The position numbers and the translations under genes were made by a program. This document shows positions 23,411-30,386 of a DNA stretch of 30,386 bases, one piece after another. Below the pieces are notes generated by a model. It made no database searches, was not told the origin of the DNA, and was given only the letters and a program-made list of their open reading frames with translations. Origin of the DNA: 2-02-FULL-49-11 sp040757655. GTDB taxonomy: Bacteria; Patescibacteriota; Patescibacteriia; 2-02-FULL-49-11. Location: contig JBFLWV010000037.1 in assembly GCA_040757655.1 (NCBI GenBank), positions 1 to 30,386 of the forward strand. The letters are read 5' to 3'. Numbering within the stretch: position 1 is the first letter of the stretch; each line of letters starts with the position of its first letter.

Positions 23411-24421
23411 ATGAAAGCTCTCGTATACACCAAACCACATACTATTGTGTTCAAGGAAGTTCCATACCCAAAGATTAAGCCCAATGAAGTGCTTATAAGA
23501 GTGAAGAGCGTGGGTATCTGCGGCACTGATTTGCATATCTATAGCGGGGGAATGCAACTGCCGACCCCCTTGATTATCGGGCACGAGTTTAGCGGCGTCG
23601 TGTGGAAGACAGGTGCGAGCGTGAAGAAGTTTGAGAAGGGAGATAGGGTTGTGGCAGAACATGTGGTGAGTTGTGGAATATGCAGGTATTGTCGGCGAGG
23701 ACGACCGAATTTATGCGCGTATGCGCAGGTGATAGGCCTCCATCGCAGTGGAGCACTGGCAGAATATGTAGCAGTGCCAGAAACCCTCGTATACCCGTTC
23801 CCCAAGGGAATGAGCTTTGATGAAGCTGCGCTCATTGAGCCTCTTTCCATTGCGTATTATGCGGCGCAAGAGATCGGGCTCGTCCTCGATGCACGAGTGG
23901 CGGTGATTGGCCAAGGCCCCATCGGGCTCTTGGTAGATCAAGTGTTGAAAGCGGCCGGCGCATACGTGATCGGCATTGATATTCAGGACACGCGACTCCA
24001 GTTTGCTTTGCGCAGGAAGTGGGTAGATAAAGCCGTCAATAGCACGAAGCAGAATGTCGCAGATGTCATCTCTGCACTCACGAAGGACGGCGTGGACATT
24101 GCCGTTGAAGCGGTCGGGCACGCGGCAAGCGCTGAATTATCATTAGAGATTACGCGGCAGCACGGCACCGTCGTGCTTTTGGGGGTGTTTGAATCTCCTG
24201 CCAGTCTCAATCTCATGCACTTGGTCAAGAAGGAACTCACGGTGCGCGGTTCATGGACGTGCGCATTTGCATTTCCGCAGAGCATTGAGCTTGTTGCACA
24301 AGGGAAGATAGACTTGAAGAGTCTCATCACCCACCGTTATGCAGCTTCAGAAGGTGCGCGGGCATTTCGGGAAGCGTTCAGTTATCGCAAAGGAAGGATA
24401 AAGACTATTATTAACTTTTAA
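23411..24421 (+). CDS. Zinc-dependent alcohol/polyol dehydrogenase (MDR family)
   Basis: The 336-residue protein is a medium-chain dehydrogenase. Catalytic zinc ligands are Cys37 (GICGTD) and His58-Glu59 (GHEF). The structural zinc lobe uses Cys88, Cys91, Cys94 and Cys102. The NAD(P) fold has VAVIGQGPIGLL, and GIDIQDTRLQFA ends its second strand with Asp, favouring NAD. The overall pattern resembles threonine or sorbitol dehydrogenases; the true substrate is unknown. It begins 7 nt after the Nudix gene and is followed 3 nt later by the metallo-hydrolase gene. Confidence 0.88.
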   Translation: MKALVYTKPHTIVFKEVPYPKIKPNEVLIRVKSVGICGTDLHIYSGGMQLPTPLIIGHEFSGVVWKTGASVKKFEKGDRVVAEHVVSCGICRYCRRGRPNLCAYAQVIGLHRSGALAEYVAVPETLVYPFPKGMSFDEAALIEPLSIAYYAAQEIGLVLDARVAVIGQGPIGLLVDQVLKAAGAYVIGIDIQDTRLQFALRRKWVDKAVNSTKQNVADVISALTKDGVDIAVEAVGHAASAELSLEITRQHGTVVLLGVFESPASLNLMHLVKKELTVRGSWTCAFAFPQSIELVAQGKIDLKSLITHRYAASEGARAFREAFSYRKGRIKTIINF

Positions 24422-24424
24422 AGT

Positions 24425-25186
24425 ATGCAGTTCATCATATTAGGATCTGGTACACATTTCCCCGACCCCAAACACAGAAGCGCTGGATATGTATTGCGTG
24501 ACGGCAAGAATCTCGCATTGTTTGATTTCGGGTATGGGACGCTCCTGCGGTTGGTGGAGCTTAACGTGAGGTATCAGGATATTCAGCACATTTTCTTTAC
24601 CCATTTGCACAAGGATCATTTTTTAGATATCCTTCCCTTTCTCACCACAGTTGAGAACCAGGTAGCTCAATGGGGATTGTCATCAAGGACTCTTACTCTG
24701 TACGGTCCGCGAGGATTTACACGAATATTGAAAAAGATATTTGCAGGATTGGGTAAAAAATCATTTGACGGCATTACCATACAATACCGTGAATTATCGC
24801 ACTCGCGCGTAAAACTGGGGCATGCAGTAATCTCCACTCATCCTGTGAAGCATTATCCCAGTATAAAGAGTATTGCCTATCGTATATCGCGCGTCCGTCA
24901 CTCTCTCGCCTACACCGGAGACCTTGATTATGATGAAAAAATAATACCCTTCTTGCGAGGGGTAGCAACGTTGGTGATAGAATGCGGATTGCCAAATGAG
25001 CTGAAACACCGAGGGCATCTCACACCCCGCGAGTGCGGCATGATTGCCGCAAAGGCAGGGGTTAAACGTGTCATCCTTACTCACCGTTATCCACCGTGCG
25101 ATCTGGTTAATATCGTGGCGCAGTGCAAGAGGGAGTTTAAGGGTTTGGTACACTTAGCGAAGGATGGGGCGATCATAAGTTTTTGA
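24425..25186 (+). CDS. Metallo-beta-lactamase fold hydrolase, RNase Z-like
   Basis: The 253-residue protein has the zinc motif THLHKDH (His60, His62, Asp64, His65). Later ligands are likely in THPVKH, YTGDLDYD and LTHRYPP. The opening MQFIILGSGTHFPDPKHRSAGYVL and overall length resemble the RNase Z/tRNA 3'-processing or phosphodiesterase branch of the family, but the RNase Z exosite is not obvious. Since two tRNAs in this window lack encoded CCA, 3' maturation would be needed, yet that link is inference. Its 3' end overlaps the convergent VTC-like gene by 33 bp. Confidence 0.78.
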   Translation: MQFIILGSGTHFPDPKHRSAGYVLRDGKNLALFDFGYGTLLRLVELNVRYQDIQHIFFTHLHKDHFLDILPFLTTVENQVAQWGLSSRTLTLYGPRGFTRILKKIFAGLGKKSFDGITIQYRELSHSRVKLGHAVISTHPVKHYPSIKSIAYRISRVRHSLAYTGDLDYDEKIIPFLRGVATLVIECGLPNELKHRGHLTPRECGMIAAKAGVKRVILTHRYPPCDLVNIVAQCKREFKGLVHLAKDGAIISF

Positions 25187-26602
25187 GTAATTTAGTTTCA
25201 TGAATTCATTGAGGACCTGAAGGGCGGGATGTTTAAATATATCCTTAGGATGAATCCATGAGAAAGTTCGTAAAGAAGAGGTAGCTGGTTTTAATTGAGG
25301 GAATGATTTTTTTATAATGCACGCTAAGGCTCGGAGTCTCTGTGTTACTGTTTTGAGGGCACGATGGGGATCTCCTTGTTTAGCGCGTCCCACATATTCA
25401 AGGTCTAACCTTGTGAGGTATTGTCTGGTAGTGAAGTTGGATGATCGATGCACTGATATTTTATAAATTCGTTCGTCCTTATCACGAATCCAAAACTGGC
25501 GTTTATGCCGCATAAGTGCACCTTGGAGACGATAGTGGGCGAGGTAATAGCTAATTTGTCGGGGAGTGATCAAGCGTTCCATACTTTTTTCCTCTTGAGA
25601 AAATTTTATTCCCTCCCTCTGACGATGAATCTGCGGTCTCCTTGTTTTCCATACCCATTTAAAGGTATCTCCGTAGAAATTGAGTCTTAAACTATTCCCC
25701 AAGTAAAATCGTATCATACTCCATTCACTCATCCACCGGCGATAGGGGTCGATTATGAAGTGGTCTGTGGTATGAGTGAATAAGTGATATAATTCTGCAG
25801 GAATTGCTTGTGCTTTTTCCTCTGGGACATCGAAAGCGATTTCATATTCAAAACCAGGCAACTCATCAATGGGGAGCGGAGAGATAGACCGTTGCCACAT
25901 ACTGAGTCGGTTGAGACCTGCATACCGTTTTGAGAGCACTGGTACTGCTTGCGCGCGTTGGAGAAGGTGAATTAATTGAGAACAAGATCGAGTATTGAGG
26001 AAACTAGGCTCACATTTTATTTCGAGCCGAATTCCGTGTTCGTTACCAAGCGGTATCCATGTTCCATCGGCAAGCTGGTACCAAAAACGTATATCACGGT
26101 CTAAGGTAAGACGCGCGGAATTTATCATGTTTTTCTCAAGAAGATGTTCACGGTGGTACTCAATCGCAAGAAAGGGTCGCAATGGTTCATTAAGAGGGCA
26201 AAGGTAATCATGTATTTTTGTGTTGCATAGAATATTGAGGCATCGGTATTTTCTCAATGCGGTAGTGAGGTCGACTTGCTCTTTTATTTTTTGTTTATAT
26301 TGAGTTGTATTTGGGAGTGTGTGTTTTATCTCTTGTGTCCATTTCCCTGGTGAAAGATGGAATGAGTCTCTTAGAGGCTCACGAAAATAGCGCCTGAATC
26401 TAATATTCATTTCCCACGGTACATCATGAGCATCATTGTTGAGATAGAGTGTACGTGTCCAAGGACGTTTTGAGTAAGTAATTGGTGAGAAAATTTTCGA
26501 TAATGAAGTGTAAACATTGTGATACGAATACGTATTCAAAAGCCACCGCATTTCAATGCGGCCACTTAATTCTCCACAGAAGCGAGAAACACGATGTACC
26601 AT
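25154..26602 (-). CDS. Protein with two VTC-like (polyphosphate polymerase-type) halves
   Basis: The 482-residue protein appears to hold two diverged copies of a VTC/CYTH-like tunnel fold. Half 1 (about 14-230) shows RIEMRWLL, TRTLYLNND, IRFRRYFRE, WTQEIKHT, ARLTLDRDIRF and IRLEIKCEP, matching the order of basic and acidic residues in VTC domains. Half 2 (about 251-410) repeats the theme more loosely: FEYEIAFDV, SMIRFYLG, FKWVWKTRR, RIYKISVHR and LTRLDLEYVG. VTC proteins make polyphosphate; whether this one does is unknown. AAGGAGG lies upstream of the ATG. Its end overlaps the hydrolase gene. Confidence 0.6.
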   Translation of the reverse strand: MVHRVSRFCGELSGRIEMRWLLNTYSYHNVYTSLSKIFSPITYSKRPWTRTLYLNNDAHDVPWEMNIRFRRYFREPLRDSFHLSPGKWTQEIKHTLPNTTQYKQKIKEQVDLTTALRKYRCLNILCNTKIHDYLCPLNEPLRPFLAIEYHREHLLEKNMINSARLTLDRDIRFWYQLADGTWIPLGNEHGIRLEIKCEPSFLNTRSCSQLIHLLQRAQAVPVLSKRYAGLNRLSMWQRSISPLPIDELPGFEYEIAFDVPEEKAQAIPAELYHLFTHTTDHFIIDPYRRWMSEWSMIRFYLGNSLRLNFYGDTFKWVWKTRRPQIHRQREGIKFSQEEKSMERLITPRQISYYLAHYRLQGALMRHKRQFWIRDKDERIYKISVHRSSNFTTRQYLTRLDLEYVGRAKQGDPHRALKTVTQRLRALACIIKKSFPQLKPATSSLRTFSWIHPKDIFKHPALQVLNEFMKLNYSKTYDRPILR

Positions 26603-26658
26603 AGTATAATTCCCCTCCTTTTCTTAATATTTGTCAAGAGAGAGGGGACGGAGACATT

Positions 26659-27060
26659 ATGCGCTATAGCGTACGCGGTAGAGTGATAAAGGGCGATGGG
26701 TGGGGGCATACCATTGGATATCCGACGGCGAATCTTGACCGGCGGTATTTTAGGCGCCACCCGGTACCAAAGGGTGTGTGGGCGTGTAAGGTGAAAATCC
26801 AAAATCCAAAGCTTGTCCCGAGCTCAGTCGCGGGGTCCAAAATCCAAAATAACGGATTGTGGTTGAAGGGGATTGCGGTGATTGGGGTTCAGGGCAAAGT
26901 CGAAGTATATATCCTTGATTTTGATAAAAACATCTACGGGTGGCACTGTGAGGCTGAAGTAGTGAAAAAAATCAGATTGTTAAAAAGTTTTCATAGTCAA
27001 GCAGAACTTACTGCGCAAATCAAGAAAGACGTACTCACTGCGCGGAGTATGTTGGGTTAG
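26659..27060 (+). CDS. Stand-alone riboflavin kinase domain
   Basis: Riboflavin kinase makes FMN from riboflavin and ATP. The 133-residue protein matches the C-terminal domain of RibF: GRVIKGDGWGHTIGYPTANL (7-26, with the PTAN magnesium/ATP motif), VEVYILDFDKNIYGW (catalytic Glu region), and a final KSFHSQAELTAQIKKD. The N-terminal FAD synthetase domain is absent. Residues about 46-66 (KIQNPK ... AGSKIQNN) are an in-frame insertion made from a word-like DNA repeat. The ATG at 26659 has GGGGACGGAGA upstream. The methyltransferase gene follows 13 nt later. Confidence 0.8.
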   Translation: MRYSVRGRVIKGDGWGHTIGYPTANLDRRYFRRHPVPKGVWACKVKIQNPKLVPSSVAGSKIQNNGLWLKGIAVIGVQGKVEVYILDFDKNIYGWHCEAEVVKKIRLLKSFHSQAELTAQIKKDVLTARSMLG

Positions 27061-27073
27061 TAAAGGTGAGTGT

Positions 27074-27700
27074 ATGGAACAGAAAGAGTTATACAATAAG
27101 TCATATAGCGTATTACGGAGGAAGTGCCGTCGTGGACACTATCAACAATTATCACAACAACATTTTCGACAAATTCGAAACACAATCCCATTAAGCGTAC
27201 ATGATACGGTATTGGAAGTTGGATGCGATGAAGGTTATCTGCTCCGTTTGATAGAGCACATTGGTGCTCAAGTGCAAGGGATTGAGGTAAATCCTTACGC
27301 GGTGCAACAAGCTCACCATCCTCATATCCTGTACGGTCGTGCGGAAGAAATCCCATTCCCTGATCAGTCGTTCACGGTTTGTATTGCATTGCACGTGATT
27401 GAGCATTTAGAGAATCCGCATACATTTTTGTCAGAAGCAGCGCGTGTTCTTGTGCCAAGTGGGCGTTTGGTATTAATTTATCCGTGGGAATTATTCCAAG
27501 GGATGTCAGTCATTCCCGAAGTGATATTATCTAAACGTTCACTTTTATGTATACGTCAGTTTCATCGACATTTAGTTACCCCTCGTAGTATAAAGGTCTG
27601 GAGCAAGGGTTTGAAATTATCGCATGTTGTCTCGCGCATGTTTTGGGGATGGCCGCATATCACACCACAGTACATTACGGTCTTTCAACGCACCGAATGA
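27074..27700 (+). CDS. Class I SAM-dependent methyltransferase
   Basis: The 208-residue protein is a compact Methyltransf_11 type. Motif I is VLEVGCDEGYL (46-56), the acidic end of strand 2 is QGIEVNPYA (68-76), and motifs around GRAEEIPFPDQSFTVCIALHVIEHL (split by function: acidic-D region and HVIEH) and VLVPSGRLVLIYP follow. Its substrate is unknown. AAAGGTGA is a good ribosome site. The stop codon overlaps the start of the M24 peptidase gene in ATGA (27697-27700), indicating translational coupling. Confidence 0.85.
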   Translation: MEQKELYNKSYSVLRRKCRRGHYQQLSQQHFRQIRNTIPLSVHDTVLEVGCDEGYLLRLIEHIGAQVQGIEVNPYAVQQAHHPHILYGRAEEIPFPDQSFTVCIALHVIEHLENPHTFLSEAARVLVPSGRLVLIYPWELFQGMSVIPEVILSKRSLLCIRQFHRHLVTPRSIKVWSKGLKLSHVVSRMFWGWPHITPQYITVFQRTE

Positions 27701-28458
27701 TCTCATTTCCTCACCCCAATCCCACTGACCGCATACTCCCCATTATTGAGGAGATTCGTGCGGTGAAGAAGCCGCGGGAGCTTGCCGCAATCAAGCGTGG
27801 CGCAGCGATTCTCGCGCGCGTATTTGATTTTATACGCACTACCAAAGTAATCGGTAAAACAGAACAGGAGATTGCGCAGGAAATTGCAAAGATCATGAAG
27901 GAAAAAGGCGCGGAAGCGCTCGCGTTTCCTATCATTGTGGCGTCAGGTAAGGGATGCGCAGATATTCACCATTGGCCTACCAAGAGAAAAATCAGGAAGG
28001 GTGACATGGTGATGGTTGACTGCGGCGCAGTCGTGGACGGTTACTGTTCTGATTGCACGCGCACCTTTTTTATTGGGGATCCTCCACCTCGGTTCGTTCA
28101 TTATTATGGAGAAGTTTTGAAAGCACAGGAAAAGGCCATTGCTAAAATACGGCATGGGGTAGTGGCCAAGTTCGTTGACCGCGCCGCGCGCGGATATCTC
28201 TCACAATGGCGGTGGGGAAAGACGTTTAAACATGGATGCGGCCATGGCGTGGGGCTCGCAATCCACGAGTATCCGAATGTAAAACCCAAGAGTAGTGATA
28301 TATTGAAAGCAGGTATGGTGGTCACAGTTGAACCTGGTGTTTACGTCAAAGGGTGGGGCGGTATCAGGATTGAGGATATGGTGTTGGTGCAACAAAGAGG
28401 GAGTGAGATACTTACCCGCTCAATACCCAAACAACTCACGCAGATAATATTGTCTTGA
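27697..28458 (+). CDS. M24 family metallopeptidase (Xaa-Pro/methionine aminopeptidase-like)
   Basis: The 253-residue, single-domain protein has the five metal ligands of the pita-bread fold: Asp108 (MVMVDCGA), Asp119 (CSDCTRTF), His in CGHGVGLAIHEYP, Glu in VTVEPGVY and Glu in IRIEDMV. It begins with the IRAVKKPRELAAIKRGA helix typical of Xaa-Pro dipeptidases, but lacks their N-terminal domain. It may trim Pro-containing peptides taken up by the cell. The ATG overlaps the methyltransferase stop (ATGA); the longer upstream frame lies inside that gene. Confidence 0.9.
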   Translation: MISFPHPNPTDRILPIIEEIRAVKKPRELAAIKRGAAILARVFDFIRTTKVIGKTEQEIAQEIAKIMKEKGAEALAFPIIVASGKGCADIHHWPTKRKIRKGDMVMVDCGAVVDGYCSDCTRTFFIGDPPPRFVHYYGEVLKAQEKAIAKIRHGVVAKFVDRAARGYLSQWRWGKTFKHGCGHGVGLAIHEYPNVKPKSSDILKAGMVVTVEPGVYVKGWGGIRIEDMVLVQQRGSEILTRSIPKQLTQIILS

Positions 28459-28533
28459 TTTTTATCATTTTTTCCTCTACACTGTTTTCAAGTTTGAGAG
28501 TGAGAATAATATCACGTTCCTACCTCTCACTAT

Positions 28534-28608
28534 GCGGGTGTAGCACAACGGTTAGTGCGCGTGCTTGCCAAGCATGAGACGGCGGTTCAATTCCGCTCAC
28601 CCGCTCCA
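28534..28608 (+). tRNA. tRNA-Gly (anticodon GCC), CCA at recombinase junction
   Basis: The plus strand folds with acceptor GCGGGTG/CACCCGC, discriminator T and CCA (28606-28608). The anticodon stem CGTGC/GCATG closes loop TTGCCAA, anticodon GCC. The last 12 nt (28597-28608) also encode, on the other strand, the final residues and stop codon of the large serine recombinase. This is typical of an integration site at a tRNA 3' end. Confidence 0.93.
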
Positions 28609-30060
28609 TTCGGGAAATTCCGATTTTTCAGCCGCCCAATTCCACGGATTTTTCAATTCAATCGCGGCCTTTTGCCCGATGATGCGGAAGTCCGAGCCAA
28701 TTTTTCTGAGGAACGCGGATTTATCCTGCAAATTTTCGAGAATCGCCACGGAATGGGCTTGGTGAGCCTCAAAAATCCAATTTCTAAAAAGTCCGAGCCG
28801 ATTATTTCCCTTCCGCCCAAAATCCTCAAGTTCTTCCTTGATCCCAACTTTCCGGTTGATGATTTTTTGTTTTTGAGAGGCGTATTCCTCGTGCGTAATC
28901 GTCTGGTCGAGATAAGCGTCGAGTAAACGGGTTAGTCTTTCCCCAAGGGTTTTCAGTTCTGCTTTGAGATTTTGGGCGGAAGCATGAGTACTCGTGGAAA
29001 GCTCTTTGAAATCTATATCCCACTGTTTGAGAAACTTCTCTTTCCAATCGTCTGACAAAGCAACTTTTTGAAACTCATGATTTATCTGCTCGACCAGCTC
29101 TCCTTCCTCAACGTACTTTTGCGAGCAAATCCTATTCTTCTTGGTGCAGCGGTAATAGGTGTACGCGCGTCCTGATGGTTTTACTTTCGTTTCGGCGGTT
29201 ATCGCCCTGCCGCACTCTCCACACGTGAATATCCCACGGAACGCATAAGGTTTGAGTTCCTTGGATTTTCTTGGCTTGCCTCTTTCTTCCATCACCCGCT
29301 GCACCGTTTCAAAAAGTTGCTTGGAAATAATCGGCTCGTGAACGCCCTGATACATTTCTCCTTTGTGCCTGAACACGCCATAGTAGAAAGGATTTTTGAG
29401 CATCTCCTGAAGTTTGGAGAGGACTATGGCTTTTCCGGTTCTCCGGCTCACCAAGCCCAAAGAAAGCGACAATTTTTGCAAGTCTTCCAGAGTGTAGTTT
29501 CCCGTGGCATACGCCTCAAAGAGACGGCGAATACCCTCCCAGCGTTCAGGGTCTTTGATGATGGTATGATGACGAAGCTCATTGAGATAGCCGACAGGCG
29601 CGAGTCCTGGGTATTCGCCTCTTCGCAATTTTTGGCGTATGCCCCGTTGGATGTTCTCCGCAAGGTTGTCTATGAAGTATTTGCTTTGCCCAAAAGCGAT
29701 ATTGAGCATGAATTTGCCTTGGGGCGTGCTATCAAACCAGAAAGTGGGGAATTTGAGCGATCCGATCTTGCCCGTGTCCACGAGATAGATGATCTTCCCT
29801 CCGTCTATGCTGTTACGCGCGAGGCGATCCGGGTTCCACGCTAAAATTCCAGACTGACCGCCAAGTTCTATTTTCTCGATCATCTTATTGAAGACGGGAC
29901 GGCCGGGGACTTTCGCGGTTCTGCTCTCGATAAACTCATCTACCACTTCGAGCTTTTCCTTCACCGCAAATTCGCGCAACTCCGTGACTTGCGCTTCAAT
30001 CGAGAGAACTTGGCGGTCGTCCTCGTCTGTGGACTTCCTCGCGTAGAGATAATACTTCAT
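28597..30060 (-). CDS. Large serine recombinase, tRNA-associated
   Basis: The 487-residue protein has an N-terminal resolvase domain with the catalytic serine in YARKSTD (Ser10) and arginine region NPDRLARN. A recombinase domain (about 150-260) follows, then a zinc ribbon with Cys280, Cys283, Cys305 and Cys312, and a coiled C-terminal part (about 350-420). The reading frame ends WSG at a TGA inside the 3' end of tRNA-Gly, so its native C-terminus was probably replaced on integration. It probably integrates and excises DNA at this tRNA. Similar recombinases are common in CPR genomes. Confidence 0.92.
   Translation of the reverse strand: MKYYLYARKSTDEDDRQVLSIEAQVTELREFAVKEKLEVVDEFIESRTAKVPGRPVFNKMIEKIELGGQSGILAWNPDRLARNSIDGGKIIYLVDTGKIGSLKFPTFWFDSTPQGKFMLNIAFGQSKYFIDNLAENIQRGIRQKLRRGEYPGLAPVGYLNELRHHTIIKDPERWEGIRRLFEAYATGNYTLEDLQKLSLSLGLVSRRTGKAIVLSKLQEMLKNPFYYGVFRHKGEMYQGVHEPIISKQLFETVQRVMEERGKPRKSKELKPYAFRGIFTCGECGRAITAETKVKPSGRAYTYYRCTKKNRICSQKYVEEGELVEQINHEFQKVALSDDWKEKFLKQWDIDFKELSTSTHASAQNLKAELKTLGERLTRLLDAYLDQTITHEEYASQKQKIINRKVGIKEELEDFGRKGNNRLGLFRNWIFEAHQAHSVAILENLQDKSAFLRKIGSDFRIIGQKAAIELKNPWNWAAEKSEFPEWSG
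28603..28694. repeat. Left arm of a 92-bp inverted repeat around the recombinase
   Basis: This block holds the end of the recombinase gene and the tRNA 3' end bases GCTCCA. Its reverse complement matches 30174-30265 in 87 of 92 positions by eye. The other arm lies 1.5 kb away on the far side of the gene. Confidence 0.85.
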
Positions 30061-30109
30061 ATCGCTTTTGGGCGATCCCGACTTCGTCGGGAAAAATTGT
30101 CGCTTTCTT

Positions 30110-30316
30110 GATTCTCGAAAATTTGAGTGAAAATTGGCTGTCCCTCAATGCAGGACGTCGAGCTTCCTCGAAGCGGACTTCCGCATCACGGGGCAAAAGG
30201 CCGCGATTGAATTGAAAAATCCGTGGAATTGGTCGGCGCAAAAATCGGAATTTCCCGAATGGAGCTGCCTCTACCAAAAAGTTCGGACGCATTTTCTGGA
30301 AACGGAGAATCCGTGA
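30110..30316 (+). pseudogene. Frameshifted remnant of a second serine recombinase C-terminus
   Basis: On plus, ILENLSENWL (from 30111) resembles ILENLQDKS of the intact recombinase, then after a shift in frame the segment FRITGQKAAIELKNPWNWSA and EFPEWS matches the end of that protein closely. Unlike the intact gene, this copy continues past EWS as CLYQKVRTHFLETENP, likely the native tail. Only the last 70 or so codons are present, inverted relative to the complete gene. It is either debris of a second element or the product of an inversion or duplication. Confidence 0.75.
30174..30265. repeat. Right arm of the 92-bp inverted repeat
   Basis: It is the inverted counterpart of 28603-28694, with five mismatches by eye. 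It lies inside the recombinase remnant and ends at GGAGC, after which the two copies diverge sharply, the same point where the intact gene enters the tRNA. Confidence 0.85.
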
Positions 30317-30386
30317 ACTCCTAAATTCACTGTATCAAAAACTCCTGAAAAGTGGAAATGCGGCCGTTTTGAAACCAAAGGAATCG

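Noticed and set aside
28555..28926. Plus-strand open frame beginning in tRNA-Gly and running through the recombinase gene
   Set aside because: It overlaps the tRNA and is the antisense of the recombinase C-terminus; the mirrored frame at 29996-30292 arises only because the repeat is inverted.
30110..30316. Simple attR site of the element next to tRNA-Gly
   Set aside because: A plain attR would contain only the tail beyond the crossover, but this copy also contains some 150 bp of recombinase coding sequence and is inverted.
1..30386. CRISPR array or restriction/defence island
   Set aside because: No regularly spaced direct repeats and no nuclease, methylase-specificity or toxin-antitoxin genes were recognised.

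Overview
The window looks like a chromosomal segment from a Candidate Phyla Radiation (Patescibacteria, probably Parcubacteria-like) bacterium. The evidence is indirect: very short intergenic gaps, a stripped-down dnaA/rpmH/rnpA/yidD/yidC/dnaN neighbourhood without recF, gyrB or jag beside it, a single-domain flavokinase, a short M24 peptidase, a potassium-independent-type membrane pyrophosphatase, a tRNA-overlapping large serine recombinase, and the sentence-like AT-rich intergenic palindromes common in such genomes. TGA behaves as a stop, so the standard bacterial code applies. No taxonomic marker was searched.

Layout. Positions 1-103 hold the tail of an unrecognised gene; 104-317 hold nothing I recognise. 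Positions 318-713 carry three tRNA genes on the minus strand (Ala-CGC, Ala-GGC, Arg-CCT). A bactofilin and a diacylglycerol-kinase-like gene follow on plus. Minus-strand genes 4140 to 2256 form the classic origin-side cluster rpmH, rnpA, yidD, yidC, with a PRC-barrel gene where jag usually sits. dnaA and dnaN diverge from it on plus, and the AT-rich gap between them (5773-6026) is the best origin candidate. dnaN is followed by a PfkB-family kinase and a membrane-anchored thermonuclease.

A minus-strand pair (ThiH/HydG-like radical SAM enzyme and an EgtD-like methyltransferase-fold protein) diverges from a TrmB-type regulator. A class A penicillin-binding protein runs on minus. From 15090 to 25186 a plus-strand series encodes tyrosyl-tRNA synthetase, a small membrane protein, NusA, membrane pyrophosphatase, trigger factor, endonuclease IV, a Nudix hydrolase, a zinc alcohol dehydrogenase and an RNase Z-like hydrolase. 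A convergent minus gene encodes a protein with two VTC-like halves. Then come a stand-alone riboflavin kinase, a methyltransferase translationally coupled to an M24 peptidase, and tRNA-Gly.

The right end is mobile DNA: a large serine recombinase whose last codons lie inside the 3' end of tRNA-Gly, with an inverted, frameshifted remnant of a related recombinase tail on its other side. The most distinctive signals are this recombinase/tRNA/inverted-repeat arrangement, the radical SAM plus methyltransferase pair outside any visible thiamine or hydrogenase context, the duplicated VTC-like protein, a structured leader before tyrS, a terminator-like hairpin before nusA, and dispersed palindromic repeats that have also entered two coding sequences.
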